Notes: a model not told the origin generated them from the sequence alone. DNA of 64,000 bases from an uncultured Eubacteriales bacterium (GCA_900551295.1 URVJ01000001.1:124001-188000); one strand, 5' to 3'. Positions 44,369 through 53,953 are shown, counted from the stretch's first letter. Translations and numbers: made by a program.

Positions 44369-46945
44369 ATGAAAAGACTCACTATCGGAATACTTGCCCA
44401 TGTTGACTCGGGAAAAACGACTCTTTCCGAAGCATTGCTCTACACAACGGGCGTTATAAGAAAACTCGGACGCGTTGACAAAAAAGACGCGTTTCTGGAC
44501 AGCTATTCGCTTGAACGCGAACGCGGAATAACCATATTTTCCAAGCAAGCCGAAATACAAACGCAAAATTCCGCTTTTACGCTGATCGACACACCGGGAC
44601 ACGTGGATTTTTCACCCGAAACCGAACGCACGCTCGACATTCTCGACGCCGCGATACTTGTAATCAGTGCGACCGCAGGAATTCAGAGCCACACGAAAAC
44701 TCTCTGAAAACTGCTGACAAAAAAACGTATTCCGATATTTATATTTGTAAACAAAACCGATCTTCCAAATGCCGACAAAGATGCCGTTTTGTCGGGACTG
44801 AAATCCAATCTCACCCAAAACTGTATCCCGAGTGATCTCATGGGCAATACTGAAGAATGTGCCGTGTGCAGCGAATCACTTATGGAAAGTTTTCTCGGGA
44901 ACGGCATATCAACCGAACAAATTTCATGTGAAATAATGCACCGCAATATTTTTCCCGTATATTTCGGCTCGGCTCTGAAACTCGAAGGCGTTGACGCACT
45001 TGTTTCGGGTCTTGACGAATATCTTCCGGACAAGCAATATCCGGAAACTTTCAGCGCTAAAATATACAAGGTTACTCACGATTCTTCGGGAAACCGTCTT
45101 GTTCATATGAAAATTACCGGCGGTGTACTTTGCGTAAAAGACGAGCTTTCGGGTACGGACAGAAACGGTGAAGAATGGCGTGAAAAAATAAATCAGATAC
45201 GCGTTTACAACGGTGAAAAATATACCGTGTGCGATAAAGCCTTTGCCGGAGGTATATATGCCGTGACGGGGCTTTCAAAAGCAGGCGTCGGTGAAACAAT
45301 CGGAAACTGTTCCGGTACGGCGTCATATTCGCTTGAACCGGTTTTGAATTACAGGCTCATACCGCCTGCGGGTACAAGTCCGCAGACCTGTTTTTCGGCA
45401 CTAAAGTCGATTGAGGACGAAGAACCTACCCTGCACTGCTCTTTAAATACTCAGAACAACGAAATAAATGTCATGCTTATGGGAGAAATACAGCTCGACG
45501 TACTAAAAAAACGTCTCTCCGACGGTTTCGGCATTTACGCGTCTTTCGGTGACGGAACAATAGTCTACCGAGAAACAATAACCGAAGCCGCGGAAGGTAT
45601 CGGGCATTTTGAACCTTTGCGGCATTATGCAGAAGTTCATCTCATACTTGAGCCGACAGAACGCGGCAGCGGACTTACGTTCTGCACCGACTGCGACGAA
45701 AATCAGCTTTCACGAAACTGGCAAAGGCTGATACTGACGCACCTGGAGGAAAAAATACACAAAGGTGTTTTGACCGGTTCTCCTATTACCGACATGAAGA
45801 TAACGCTTGTTGCCGGGAAAGCGCACAAAAAGCACACCGAAGGCGGAGATTTCAGAGAGGCAACCTACCGTGCCGTCCGTCAGGGACTTATGAAAGCAGG
45901 CAGCATTTTACTCGAACCGTGGTACAATTTTGAGCTTCACGTTCAGACCTCGCTTGTAGGAAAAGCAATGTCTGATCTTCAGAACATGAGCGCGGTATTT
46001 TCCGCACCCGATTCCGATGGTGAGTTCTCGGTCATCAAGGGCAGCGCGCCGGTCTACGAAATGCGCTCTTACAGCAAAGAAGTCGCAGGCTTTACCCACG
46101 GAAAAGGAACGCTTATATGCGAACTTAAAGGTTACGAGAAATGCCACAACTCCGAAGAAGTCATAGAAAGTTTCGGATATGATCCGGATTGCGACATATA
46201 CAATCCGTGCGGTTCTGTTTTCTGCGACAACGGTTCGGGGTTCATTGTCGAATGGCAGGACGTCGAAAAATATATGCACATAGAAAGCGTTCTTGAACAA
46301 AGCTCAGAACAAGCCGAGGAAAAGCGACTTCTGAAAATACGTGCCGAAAACTATTGCCGTGCCGCGGCAACCGACAAAGAGCTTATGGAAATTTTTGAAA
46401 GAACCTACGGCAAAATAAAGCCGCGTGAAAATTCAAAGCCAAAGCTCAATCCGTCGGCACGTCAGAATCCGCAAAAAAGCAAGCCCCAGCCTGTTAAAAA
46501 CAACTATGACGGCGAAGAATTTTTACTGATTGACGGTTACAACATCATTTTTGCATGGGACGAACTTCGCAGAAAAGCCGATGAAAGTCTCGAAAGCGCG
46601 CGAAACGAGCTTATAAGCAGAATGAGCAACTACCAAGGCTTCTGCGGTTACAACATTGTAATAGTTTTTGACGCGTACAAAGTCAAGAAAAATCCGGGTT
46701 CAGTCGAAAAGCACCGCAACATAAGCGTCGTATATACAAAAGAGGCCGAAACAGCAGACACTTATATTGAACGCGTATCAAAAACCCTTTCAAAACGTCA
46801 CCGTGTCCGCGTCGCGACCTCCGACGGTCCGGAACAGATGATTATTCTCGGCAACGGCGCGCTGCGTGTGCCTGCCGCGGCACTCAAAAAGGAACTTACC
46901 GACGCTGAAAAAGCAATACGCGAAATTATGGAAAACTTCTCATAA
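44369..46945 (+). pseudogene. TetM-like ribosomal GTPase fused to a YacP/Rae1-like NYN nuclease, interrupted by one in-frame TGA
   Basis: Read through, this is 858 residues. The G domain has AHVDSGKTTL (P-loop), RGITIFS, DTPGHVDF and NKTD. EF-G-like domains II-V follow (GEIQLDVLKKRLSDGFGIY, GSGLTFCTD, EPWYNFELHV, SDLQNMSA), as in tetracycline ribosomal-protection factors. A ~40-residue linker leads to a NYN domain (~715-858): LLIDGYNIIFAW, IVIVFDAY, KEAETADTYIE and ATSDGPEQ, the acidic set of YacP/Rae1. Rae1 of Bacillus cuts mRNA in the ribosomal A site. Codon 113 (44705-44707) is TGA where relatives have Trp (TRILWRAL versus TKTL-stop-KLL). The frame is otherwise fully open. Functional state is uncertain. 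Confidence 0.85.
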
Positions 46946-46947
46946 TA

Positions 46948-46995
46948 ACAAACATCTCCGGCAAGGAACTAAATCCAAACCGGAGATTTATATTC
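46948..46995. terminator. Bidirectional terminator
   Basis: ATCTCCGG (46954-46961) pairs with CCGGAGAT (46980-46987), between the convergent GTPase-nuclease and HAD genes. T-rich sequence follows on both sides. Confidence 0.75.
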
Positions 46996-47683
46996 AGATT
47001 TTTGAAACAATGCCGGGAATTTCTTCTAGGCTGTGTGCCTCAAAATCCGGCTTAATGCCGTTATCCGGCGCAATATGTGCGGGATTGTACCAAAGCGTTT
47101 TTATTCCTGCATTTATGCCGCCCGCAATATCCGAAGTAAGGCTGTCGCCTATCATCAGTGCTGTTTCGGTATCAAAACCGTCTATTCTCGAAAAGCATAT
47201 ATCAAAAAATGCTTTATCTGGTTTGCTTGCTCCGAGTTCATGCGATATAAAAATGTCTTTAAAGTATTTTGCTGTACCCGAACCTTCAATTCTGCTGTGC
47301 TGAACGTTAGGCGTACCGTTTGAAGCAATATACAGGTCATATTTCTTATACAAAGTTTCAAGCACTCCGACAGCGCCCGGGATCGTAAAATACCCGCGGC
47401 AAAGAGCCTGCTCATAGTATTTTGTCGCATCTTCGGGCGATACATCGCGTGCGCCGATTCTGTCAAGAAAAATTCTGTAACGCGACACTTTAAGTTGGGC
47501 CAGAGTAAGTTTTTTCTGCTCAAGCAGTTTCCACTGCGAAAGATTTATTTTGCTGTACAGGTCTAACTTTTCATCATCAGGCTCAATTCCGAAATGCGTC
47601 AGCATCTGCGAAAGTGCACTGCGCTCCGATTTACGAAAATCAAGTAATGTCTGATCAAGATCGAAAAAAATTGTTTTTATCAT
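46994..47683 (-). CDS. HAD-superfamily phosphatase, YjjG-like
   Basis: A 229-residue cytoplasmic phosphatase. HAD motif I FFDLDQTLLD (residues 6-15), motif II SNGT, and motifs III-IV with a Lys in KPD and GDSLTSDIAGG are all present, with the helical cap of subclass I between. YjjG-type members dephosphorylate nucleotides, including non-canonical ones. Monocistronic, convergent with the GTPase-nuclease. Confidence 0.88.
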   Translation of the reverse strand: MIKTIFFDLDQTLLDFRKSERSALSQMLTHFGIEPDDEKLDLYSKINLSQWKLLEQKKLTLAQLKVSRYRIFLDRIGARDVSPEDATKYYEQALCRGYFTIPGAVGVLETLYKKYDLYIASNGTPNVQHSRIEGSGTAKYFKDIFISHELGASKPDKAFFDICFSRIDGFDTETALMIGDSLTSDIAGGINAGIKTLWYNPAHIAPDNGIKPDFEAHSLEEIPGIVSKI

Positions 47684-47710
47684 AATATATGTCCCGTTCT
47701 GTCTTTATAA

Positions 47711-47776
47711 TTAAAAAAAAGAAAAGACACCGGATATAGCTGAATCGAAAAAATTCCGATACTATACAGTGTCTTT
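47711..47776 (-). terminator. Terminator of the tRNA-Ser operon
   Basis: On the minus strand, AAAGACAC (47776-47769) pairs with GTGTCTTT (47730-47723), followed by TCTTTTTTTT. It lies just beyond the tRNA-Ser(GCT) CCA end. Confidence 0.82.
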
Positions 47777-47778
47777 CT

Positions 47779-47868
47779 TGGCGCAGAAGGAGAGATTTGA
47801 ACTCTCGCGCCGGTTGCCCGACCTACACCCTTAGCAGGGGCGCCTCTTCACCACTTGAGTACTTCTGC
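47779..47868 (-). tRNA. tRNA-Ser (anticodon GCT)
   Basis: A class II tRNA with a long variable arm. The acceptor GCAGAAG (47868-47862) pairs with CTTCTGC (47789-47783), discriminator G, encoded CCA. The loop CTGCTAA carries anticodon GCT, reading AGC/AGU. Confidence 0.97.
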
Positions 47869-47905
47869 ATTTGGTGAAATTCAATTTTATAAAATTGAGA
47901 AAAGG

Positions 47906-47994
47906 TGGCGGAGAGGGTGGGATTCGAACCCACGGCTCCGCGAAGAGTCACTGGTTTTCAAGACCAGCTCCTTAAACCGCTCGGACACCTCTCC
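47906..47994 (-). tRNA. tRNA-Ser (anticodon TGA)
   Basis: A class II tRNA. The acceptor GGAGAGG (47994-47988) pairs with CCTCTCC (47916-47910), discriminator G, encoded CCA. The loop CTTGAAA carries anticodon TGA, reading UCA/UCN. It lies 37 bases upstream of the second serine tRNA and shares its promoter. Confidence 0.97.
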
Positions 47995-48034
47995 GTAAAA
48001 AGCCTTGCCGATCTGTATCGGCTCAACGATATAT

Positions 48035-48063
48035 ATGATACCACATTTAGTATGTTTTGTCAA
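48035..48063 (-). promoter_or_regulatory. Promoter for the two tRNA-Ser genes
   Basis: On the minus strand, -35 TTGACA (48058-48063) and -10 TATCAT (48035-48040) are spaced 17 bp. Confidence 0.85.
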
Positions 48064-48144
48064 GTGTTTTTTGCACATTTCTTCATTTTGCAGGCAAATT
48101 ATCCCCAATTAAAGAACAGTTTTCACAAAATTTGAAATATACGC

Positions 48145-48172
48145 TTGATTACACAATATGCTGTGATATAAT
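48145..48172 (+). promoter_or_regulatory. Promoter for the GNAT-MscS operon
   Basis: -35 TTGATT (48145-48150) and -10 TATAAT (48167-48172) are spaced 16 bp, 40 bp before the GNAT start. Confidence 0.7.
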
Positions 48173-48212
48173 CATAGGAAAAAACATTTACAATCATAAT
48201 CAGAGGTTTGAT

Positions 48213-48740
48213 ATGAATTTTAAAATTATAAAAAGCACCGGCTGCACCGAATACAACGCAGCAGCAGACCTATACGAAATCAGTTTTCCGGAACACGAGC
48301 AGCGGCTTGAAAGATCACAGCGCGAGATAATGAACTCCGACGAATACAAATACACTTTAATATACGACGGCGAAAACTTTATCGGTGAAATTCTCTGTTG
48401 GGAGACATCTGATTTTATTTATGTCGAGCATTTTTGTATTCTGCCGGAAAAGCGCGGTTTGAAATACGGTGCAAAAGCGCTTGAAATGCTTTGCCGAACT
48501 CCAAAAAAAGTAATTCTCGAAATTGATCCGCCGACAGATGATATTTCAAAAAGACGCAAAGCTTTTTACGAACGATGCGGTTTTAAGGCAAACGGGTTTG
48601 AGCATATACATCCTCCGTACAGACCTCAAAACACAGGTCACAAGCTTATAATCATGTCATACCCTGCCGAATTGAGTACCGGAGAATTTTCCGAATTTTC
48701 AGAATATCTGAACAACACAGTCATGAAAAATGTATTTTAA
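48213..48740 (+). CDS. GNAT family N-acetyltransferase
   Basis: A 175-residue acetyl-CoA-dependent acyltransferase. The core (~50-125) holds IGEILCWE, FCILPEKRGLKYGAKALEML (acetyl-CoA-binding RGxKxG-type loop) and YERCGF. Its substrate is unknown. The ATG at 48213 follows AGAGGTTTGAT; a long upstream extension crosses the tRNA promoter and is not real. It lies 14 bases before the MscS gene. Confidence 0.88.
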   Translation: MNFKIIKSTGCTEYNAAADLYEISFPEHEQRLERSQREIMNSDEYKYTLIYDGENFIGEILCWETSDFIYVEHFCILPEKRGLKYGAKALEMLCRTPKKVILEIDPPTDDISKRRKAFYERCGFKANGFEHIHPPYRPQNTGHKLIIMSYPAELSTGEFSEFSEYLNNTVMKNVF

Positions 48741-48754
48741 GGACGGGATATCAA

Positions 48755-49651
48755 ATGTTGAATTTTTATTCGTTAAGTGCGCAAAACGGCGATATAATTG
48801 ACAGTCTGAACGAAACCATAGACAATGCAAAAGACGAGCTGAGCGCCGTTGAAAAGTTTATTGCGTCTTACTGGTTTTCTGCACTCAAAGCCGTATTTTT
48901 CCTTGTAATAGGCTATGCTGCCGCAAGAATTCTCTCGGCTATGCTAAAAAAAGCTCTTACACGCTGTTCGGTTGACATATCCCTTACAAAGTTTCTCTGC
49001 TCCGCTGTCAGAATATTCGTATATATAATTGCAATTATCAGCGCACTCGGAATTCTCGGTATACCGACGACAGGACTTATTGCAGGAATGAGCGCTGTCG
49101 CGGTTGCGATTTCGCTTGCACTTAAAGACAGCCTTTCAAGCCTTTCGGCAGGAATATTTCTGCTCATCACGCGTCCTCTTATGACGGGAGAAGTCGTAAA
49201 GGTTCAGGATTACCTCGGAACCGTAAAAGAAATTAAGCTTATTCACACAATTATCAGGACGTTTGACGGCAATGATGTTATAATTCCAAACAGCACCATT
49301 ATAGGATCAACCGTAATCAATTATTCACGCGAAGATGTGCGGCGCATTGACCACGTATTTTCAATCAGCTACGACAATGATCCCGAGCTTGCAAAATCCG
49401 TAATGCTCAAAACCGTATTGCGCAATGAAAGAATTCTGAAAATGCCACAAGCACCCGAAGAACCGTTTGCAAAGGTGTCGGCATATGCCGCAAGCAGTGT
49501 TGACATAACTTTGCGCGTGTGGTGCAAATCAAGCGACTATTGGGATCTGTACTTTGAATTGCTTGAATCAATCCGCCGCGAGTTTGACAAAAACGGTATA
49601 TCAATTCCATACAATCAGCTTGACGTTCACATTGATGGTTCGGAAAAGTAA
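48755..49651 (+). CDS. Small-conductance mechanosensitive channel, MscS family
   Basis: A 298-residue channel that releases solutes on osmotic downshift. Three N-terminal helices (about 46-65, 88-110, 113-135) end in the pore helix region GIPTTGLIAGMSAVAVAISLALKDSLSS. The beta-domain signature VVKVQDYLGTVKEIKLIHTIIRTFDGNDVIIPN follows and a C-terminal alpha/beta domain closes the protein. It shares a promoter with the GNAT gene. Confidence 0.93.
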   Translation: MLNFYSLSAQNGDIIDSLNETIDNAKDELSAVEKFIASYWFSALKAVFFLVIGYAAARILSAMLKKALTRCSVDISLTKFLCSAVRIFVYIIAIISALGILGIPTTGLIAGMSAVAVAISLALKDSLSSLSAGIFLLITRPLMTGEVVKVQDYLGTVKEIKLIHTIIRTFDGNDVIIPNSTIIGSTVINYSREDVRRIDHVFSISYDNDPELAKSVMLKTVLRNERILKMPQAPEEPFAKVSAYAASSVDITLRVWCKSSDYWDLYFELLESIRREFDKNGISIPYNQLDVHIDGSEK

Positions 49652-49659
49652 AATACAAA

Positions 49660-49710
49660 ACAAAGACTGCCGCGCAAGCCAAAAGCAATGTACGGCAGTA
49701 ATTCTTTGTC
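49660..49710. terminator. Terminator at the end of the V-ATPase operon
   Basis: ACTGCCG (49666-49672) pairs with CGGCAGT (49693-49699) with flanking CAAAG/CTTTG extension. T-rich sequence follows on the minus strand (CTTTGTTTTG) and on plus. It serves both MscS and subunit D. Confidence 0.75.
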
Positions 49711-49715
49711 TGTTA

Positions 49716-50393
49716 TTATATGCGCGCTTCGCTGTCGCGCTTTTTGTTCTGCTCGATCTGTTCGTTAAGCAGCATATCCTTAACCTTCATAAGCCTTGTG
49801 GTCGTACTGCGTTCGTTTTCGTCAAGCTTCATGGTAATATACTTTATGGTGTCCTGATACTGCGGAATAAGCACGTGTTCAAGAGCATTTACTCTCCTGC
49901 GTGTTCTTTCAATTTCGGACGACATAAGCTGACATGATTTTTCAACCTCTGCAAGCCTTACCATTTTTTCAAAAACCTTGCCCAACGACTGTACGGCAGA
50001 GTCAAGTTCTCCCGACGTATAAGCAAAACCATATGAGTAAACATCATTTGGGTCGGGACTTTTCATTTTTGTCTCGAAGACCGGTATCATAACGCTCATT
50101 ACATTCTTTTCGCTTATTTCAAGCTCTACCTCCTGTTTAGGAAGCATTAAAGCAACATCAAGCATTTCACCCTGCATTACGGATCTTGCAACAGCAATAT
50201 GCTTATTTGACTGCGCAAGCGCGTCCTCAACTTCACGGCGAAGCTCCTTGTTCTCTCTTACAAGATCAAGAAAGCGCCGCATGAGCTCGTCTCGCTTATC
50301 TTTAAGCAGTTTATGTCCCCTCTGCGCCGTAACAAGCTTCTTTTTGAGGTTTGTAAGCTCCATTCGGGTAGGATTTACATTCATTACAGCCAC
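49716..50393 (-). CDS. atpD: V-type ATP synthase subunit D
   Basis: A 225-residue central-stalk subunit, mostly two long helices forming a coiled coil (NVNPTRMELTNLKKKLVTAQRGHKLLKDKRDELM at the start; SSEIERTRRRVNALEHVLIPQ near 155-180). It turns inside the A3B3 head. GTG at 50393 follows GGAGGTGATT by five bases. Last gene of the operon. Confidence 0.95.
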   Translation of the reverse strand: MAVMNVNPTRMELTNLKKKLVTAQRGHKLLKDKRDELMRRFLDLVRENKELRREVEDALAQSNKHIAVARSVMQGEMLDVALMLPKQEVELEISEKNVMSVMIPVFETKMKSPDPNDVYSYGFAYTSGELDSAVQSLGKVFEKMVRLAEVEKSCQLMSSEIERTRRRVNALEHVLIPQYQDTIKYITMKLDENERSTTTRLMKVKDMLLNEQIEQNKKRDSEARI

Positions 50394-50430
50394 ACAATCA
50401 CCTCCGCAAAAACGTTAACTCCCGTCAACG

Positions 50431-51804
50431 TCACTTTTTATCGTAGTATTGGTCAAGCAGCTTATCGCTGATACGCTTGAGTTCGGATCTCGGAAGTATT
50501 CTGAGAAGTTCCCAGCCTATATCAAGCGTTTCTTCAATACTGCGGTCGGTGTTGTAGCCCTGTGAAACATACTTTTTCTCAAATTCGTCGGCAAACTTAG
50601 CATAAAGTCTGTCAATATCGGTAAGAGCCGATTCACCGAGAATTACCATAAGCTCTTTTGCGTCTTTGCCGCGTGCATATGCCGAGAAAAGCTGATTCAT
50701 GGTGTTGCTGTGGTCTTCACGGGTCTTGCCTACGCCTATACCTTTATCCTTGAGTCGCGAAAGCGACGGAAGAACGTCGATAGGAGGAGTAATTCCCTTT
50801 CTGTAAAGATCGCGCGAAAGAATTATCTGTCCTTCGGTAATATATCCGGTAAGGTCAGGAATAGGATGCGTCTTGTCATCTTCGGGCATGGTCAGTATCG
50901 GTATCATGGTGATACTTCCGTTTTTTCCGCGCTGACGTCCTGCTCTTTCATAGATACTTGCAAGGTCGGTATACATATATCCGGGATAACCGCGGCGTCC
51001 AGGAACTTCCTTTCTTGCTGCGGAAACTTCACGCAATGCGTCGGCATAGTTTGTAATATCAGTTAGGATTACAAGAACGTGCATATTTTTTTCAAATGCA
51101 AGATATTCCGCCGCAGTAAGCGCCATTTTCGGAGTTGCTATACGCTCGATTGCAGGATCGTTTGCAAGGTTTACAAAAAGCACGGTTCTGTCGATAGCGC
51201 CTGTTTCGGTAAAACTCTGTACAAAGAAATTGGATTCTTCAAACGTAATACCCATTGCCGCAAATACAACGGCAAACTGTTCGTCCGTACCGCGGACCTT
51301 TGCCTGACGCGCTATCTGCGCCGCAAGATTTGCATGAGGCAGACCGCTCGCGGAGAATATCGGCAGTTTCTGACCTCTTACAAGCGTATTAAGTCCGTCT
51401 ATTGCCGAAATACCGGTCTGGATAAATTCCTGAGGATAATTGCGTGCGGCAGGATTTATAGGCATACCGTTTACGTCCATACGCTTATCGGGTATAATTT
51501 CGGGACCGCCGTCGATAGGACGTCCGAGACCGTCGAAAACACGTCCGAGCATATCTTCGGAAACGCCGAGTTCCATCTGACGTCCCAGGAATTTTACGGT
51601 ACTGTTTGAAAGATTTATACCCGTCGAGCTTTCAAAAAGCTGAACAAGTGCATTTGTGCCGTTAATTTCAAGCACGCGGCAGCGTCTTTTTTCTCCGTTT
51701 TCAAGCTGAATTTCTCCGAGTTCATTGTAGGTAACGCCCTCAACATCGCGCACAAGCATAAGAGGCCCTGCTACTTCTTCGATTGTTCTGTATTCCTTAG
51801 GCAT
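50431..51804 (-). CDS. atpB: V-type ATP synthase subunit B
   Basis: A 457-residue non-catalytic head subunit. Conserved GQKLPIFSASGLPHANLAAQI replaces the catalytic P-loop, and PGRRGYPGYMYTDLASIYERAG and LPSLSRLKDKGIG are typical. Its ATG shares one base with the stop of subunit A (TGATG), and AAAGGAGG lies inside the end of A. It pairs with A in the A3B3 hexamer. Confidence 0.97.
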   Translation of the reverse strand: MPKEYRTIEEVAGPLMLVRDVEGVTYNELGEIQLENGEKRRCRVLEINGTNALVQLFESSTGINLSNSTVKFLGRQMELGVSEDMLGRVFDGLGRPIDGGPEIIPDKRMDVNGMPINPAARNYPQEFIQTGISAIDGLNTLVRGQKLPIFSASGLPHANLAAQIARQAKVRGTDEQFAVVFAAMGITFEESNFFVQSFTETGAIDRTVLFVNLANDPAIERIATPKMALTAAEYLAFEKNMHVLVILTDITNYADALREVSAARKEVPGRRGYPGYMYTDLASIYERAGRQRGKNGSITMIPILTMPEDDKTHPIPDLTGYITEGQIILSRDLYRKGITPPIDVLPSLSRLKDKGIGVGKTREDHSNTMNQLFSAYARGKDAKELMVILGESALTDIDRLYAKFADEFEKKYVSQGYNTDRSIEETLDIGWELLRILPRSELKRISDKLLDQYYDKK

Positions 51805-53570
51805 CAGAAGACCTCCTTTACAAGCGTTGTCTGCATCTGTTCGGTAAGCTTGGTACAAATATCGGAAAATTCATTATCAACGTCTTTTTCTTCGACATAT
51901 TTGAATCTGCCGATTTTTTCGCGTATCGGTAGAGATACTATCTTTTCAATATCCGCGCCCTTTTCGAGTGCGTCGGAGGCAATATCGTAAAATTCAAGTA
52001 TTGCCCTCATCATAAGCAGCTGTTTATGCAGGCTTGTGTATGTGTCAACCTCATGGAAAGCAAGCTGATGCAGAAAATCTTCTCTTATCGAACGTGCGGT
52101 TTCCATTTTGAGTCTGTCCTTTGCGGACAGTGCGTCCATACCTACAAGCTTTACTATTTCTTCAAGCTCTGCTTCGTTCTGAAGTATGCCCATCATTCTT
52201 CCGCGCAGGCTCATCCAATCGGAAGAAACATTGTCGTTATACCACTTTTCAAGCAGATCGAGATAAAGAGAATAGCTTGTCAGCCAGTTAATAGCCGGGA
52301 AATGACGTTTATATGCAAGGTTTGCGTCAAGTCCCCAGAACACCTTGACAATTCTCAGCGTTGCCTGGGATACGGGTTCGGAAATATCGCCGCCGGGAGG
52401 AGAAACCGCGCCTATTGCGGAAAGTGCACCTTCTCTGCCCTGCGAGCCGAGAGAAATTACGCGTCCTGCTCTTTCATAGAACTGTGCAAGACGGCTGCCG
52501 AGATATGCGGGATAGCCTTCTTCACCTGGCATTTCTTCAAGACGTCCCGACATTTCACGCAGAGCCTCAGCCCAGCGTGATGTTGAGTCAGCCATAAGCG
52601 CTACGGAATATCCCATGTCGCGGAAATATTCGGCAATCGTGATACCTGTATATATCGAGGCTTCGCGCGCCGCAACAGGCATATCCGAAGTATTTGCTAT
52701 AAGAACGGTTCTTTCCATAAGGGATTTGCCCGTATGCGGGTCTATAAGTTCGGGAAATTCGTTAAGAACGTCCGTCATCTCGTTTCCGCGTTCGCCGCAG
52801 CCGATATAGACGACTATATCCGCCTCAGCCCATTTTGCAAGCTGATGCTGCGTTACTGTTTTTCCGCTTCCGAAAGGTCCGGGTATTGCAGCAACACCGC
52901 CCTTTGCGATCGGGAACATTGTGTCGATAACACGCTGACCCGTAACAAGCGGCATATCCGGCGAGAGTTTTTTTGCATAAGGTCTGCCGCGTCGTACAGG
53001 CCACTTCTGCATAAGAGTCATTTTATAAATGCCCTTTGATGTTTCTATCTCACAGACAACGTCGGTAACATGATATTTACCGGGATTAATCGATATGATT
53101 TTACCCTCAACACCAACGGGAACCATTATTTTATGGAGAACGACGTCGGTTTCCTGAACAGTTCCCACTATATCACCGGGAACCACGCTGTCGCCGGATT
53201 TCATAACCGGCTTGAATTCCCATTCAAGCTCTCTTTTAAGTGACGAAACCTCAACGCCGCGCGAAAGATTGTTACCCGATATTTTCATAATATCGTCAAG
53301 CGGACGCTGAATACCGTCAAAAATGCTGCCTATAAGTCCGGGACCGAGTTCAACGCTCATAGGCTCTCCGGTTGATTCGACGGGTTCTCCCGTGCCGAGT
53401 CCCGAAGTCTCCTCATATACCTGAACGGAGGCTCTGTCGCCGTGCATTTCTATAATTTCTCCGATAAGTCTTTTGTCGCTTACTCTTACGACGTCAAACA
53501 TATTGGCGTCTCTCATACCCTCGGCGACAACAAGAGGTCCGGATACTTTTAAGATTTTTCCAGTTGCCAT
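51804..53570 (-). CDS. atpA: V-type ATP synthase subunit A (catalytic)
   Basis: A 588-residue catalytic subunit. The P-loop is GPFGSGKTVTQHQLAKW near 231-247, with the V/A-specific non-homologous insertion near 110-190 (GDIVGTVQETDVVLHKIMVP). MADSTSRWAEALREMSGRLEEMPGEEGYPAYL is the nucleotide-domain signature. It hydrolyses or makes ATP. Start after GTGAGGTG. A strong hairpin (53588-53627) separates it from subunit F. Confidence 0.97.
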   Translation of the reverse strand: MATGKILKVSGPLVVAEGMRDANMFDVVRVSDKRLIGEIIEMHGDRASVQVYEETSGLGTGEPVESTGEPMSVELGPGLIGSIFDGIQRPLDDIMKISGNNLSRGVEVSSLKRELEWEFKPVMKSGDSVVPGDIVGTVQETDVVLHKIMVPVGVEGKIISINPGKYHVTDVVCEIETSKGIYKMTLMQKWPVRRGRPYAKKLSPDMPLVTGQRVIDTMFPIAKGGVAAIPGPFGSGKTVTQHQLAKWAEADIVVYIGCGERGNEMTDVLNEFPELIDPHTGKSLMERTVLIANTSDMPVAAREASIYTGITIAEYFRDMGYSVALMADSTSRWAEALREMSGRLEEMPGEEGYPAYLGSRLAQFYERAGRVISLGSQGREGALSAIGAVSPPGGDISEPVSQATLRIVKVFWGLDANLAYKRHFPAINWLTSYSLYLDLLEKWYNDNVSSDWMSLRGRMMGILQNEAELEEIVKLVGMDALSAKDRLKMETARSIREDFLHQLAFHEVDTYTSLHKQLLMMRAILEFYDIASDALEKGADIEKIVSLPIREKIGRFKYVEEKDVDNEFSDICTKLTEQMQTTLVKEVF

Positions 53571-53587
53571 TTCTGCACCTCACAAAT

Positions 53588-53627
53588 CGGTACGCCGCAC
53601 GCTTTATGTGCATAAACCGGCATACCG
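53588..53627 (-). promoter_or_regulatory. Intercistronic hairpin between V-ATPase subunits F and A
   Basis: CGGTACGCCG (53588-53597) pairs with CGGCATACCG (53618-53627) with one wobble, and an inner TTTAT/ATAAA helix extends the stem. It lies in the only sizeable gap of the lower operon (68 bases) and just upstream of the atpA ribosome site. Confidence 0.55.
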
Positions 53628-53638
53628 CAAGTTTTAAA

Positions 53639-53953
53639 TTAAGAGATTATATCCGAGCCGACAGCTCTCTCCACCGAACGGCTTACGTTTTTCATGCCGA
53701 CGCCGGTGTTCCCGACAATACCCGGAATAGGTATTATAGCGGGAAGCGGAAGATCGCGGAAGTGCTCTATTTCTTCTCCGAGCTGTTCATAAAGCATCTC
53801 GGTAACGTATATCACGCCATAGCCGTTTTTTGCAAGCTGACGGAGTGTATGTGACGCCGAAACCGCGTCCTGACACGGAAATATTCCGAGACCGAGCGCC
53901 GCGAAACCGTAAATGCTGTCTTTGTCACCTATAACGGCAATCTTACTGCTCAT
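53639..53953 (-). CDS. atpF: V-type ATP synthase subunit F
   Basis: A 104-residue central-stalk subunit with a Rossmann-like fold, opening MSSKIAVIGDKDSIYGFAAL with a later PIIPIPGIVG turn. It binds subunit D in the rotor. Its ATG overlaps the end of subunit C by four bases. Confidence 0.93.
   Translation of the reverse strand: MSSKIAVIGDKDSIYGFAALGLGIFPCQDAVSASHTLRQLAKNGYGVIYVTEMLYEQLGEEIEHFRDLPLPAIIPIPGIVGNTGVGMKNVSRSVERAVGSDIIS

Noticed and set aside
44369..46945. TGA read as Trp throughout the organism
   Set aside because: lysS and the AraC gene at 1564 end in TGA at the expected length, and Trp codons elsewhere are TGG.
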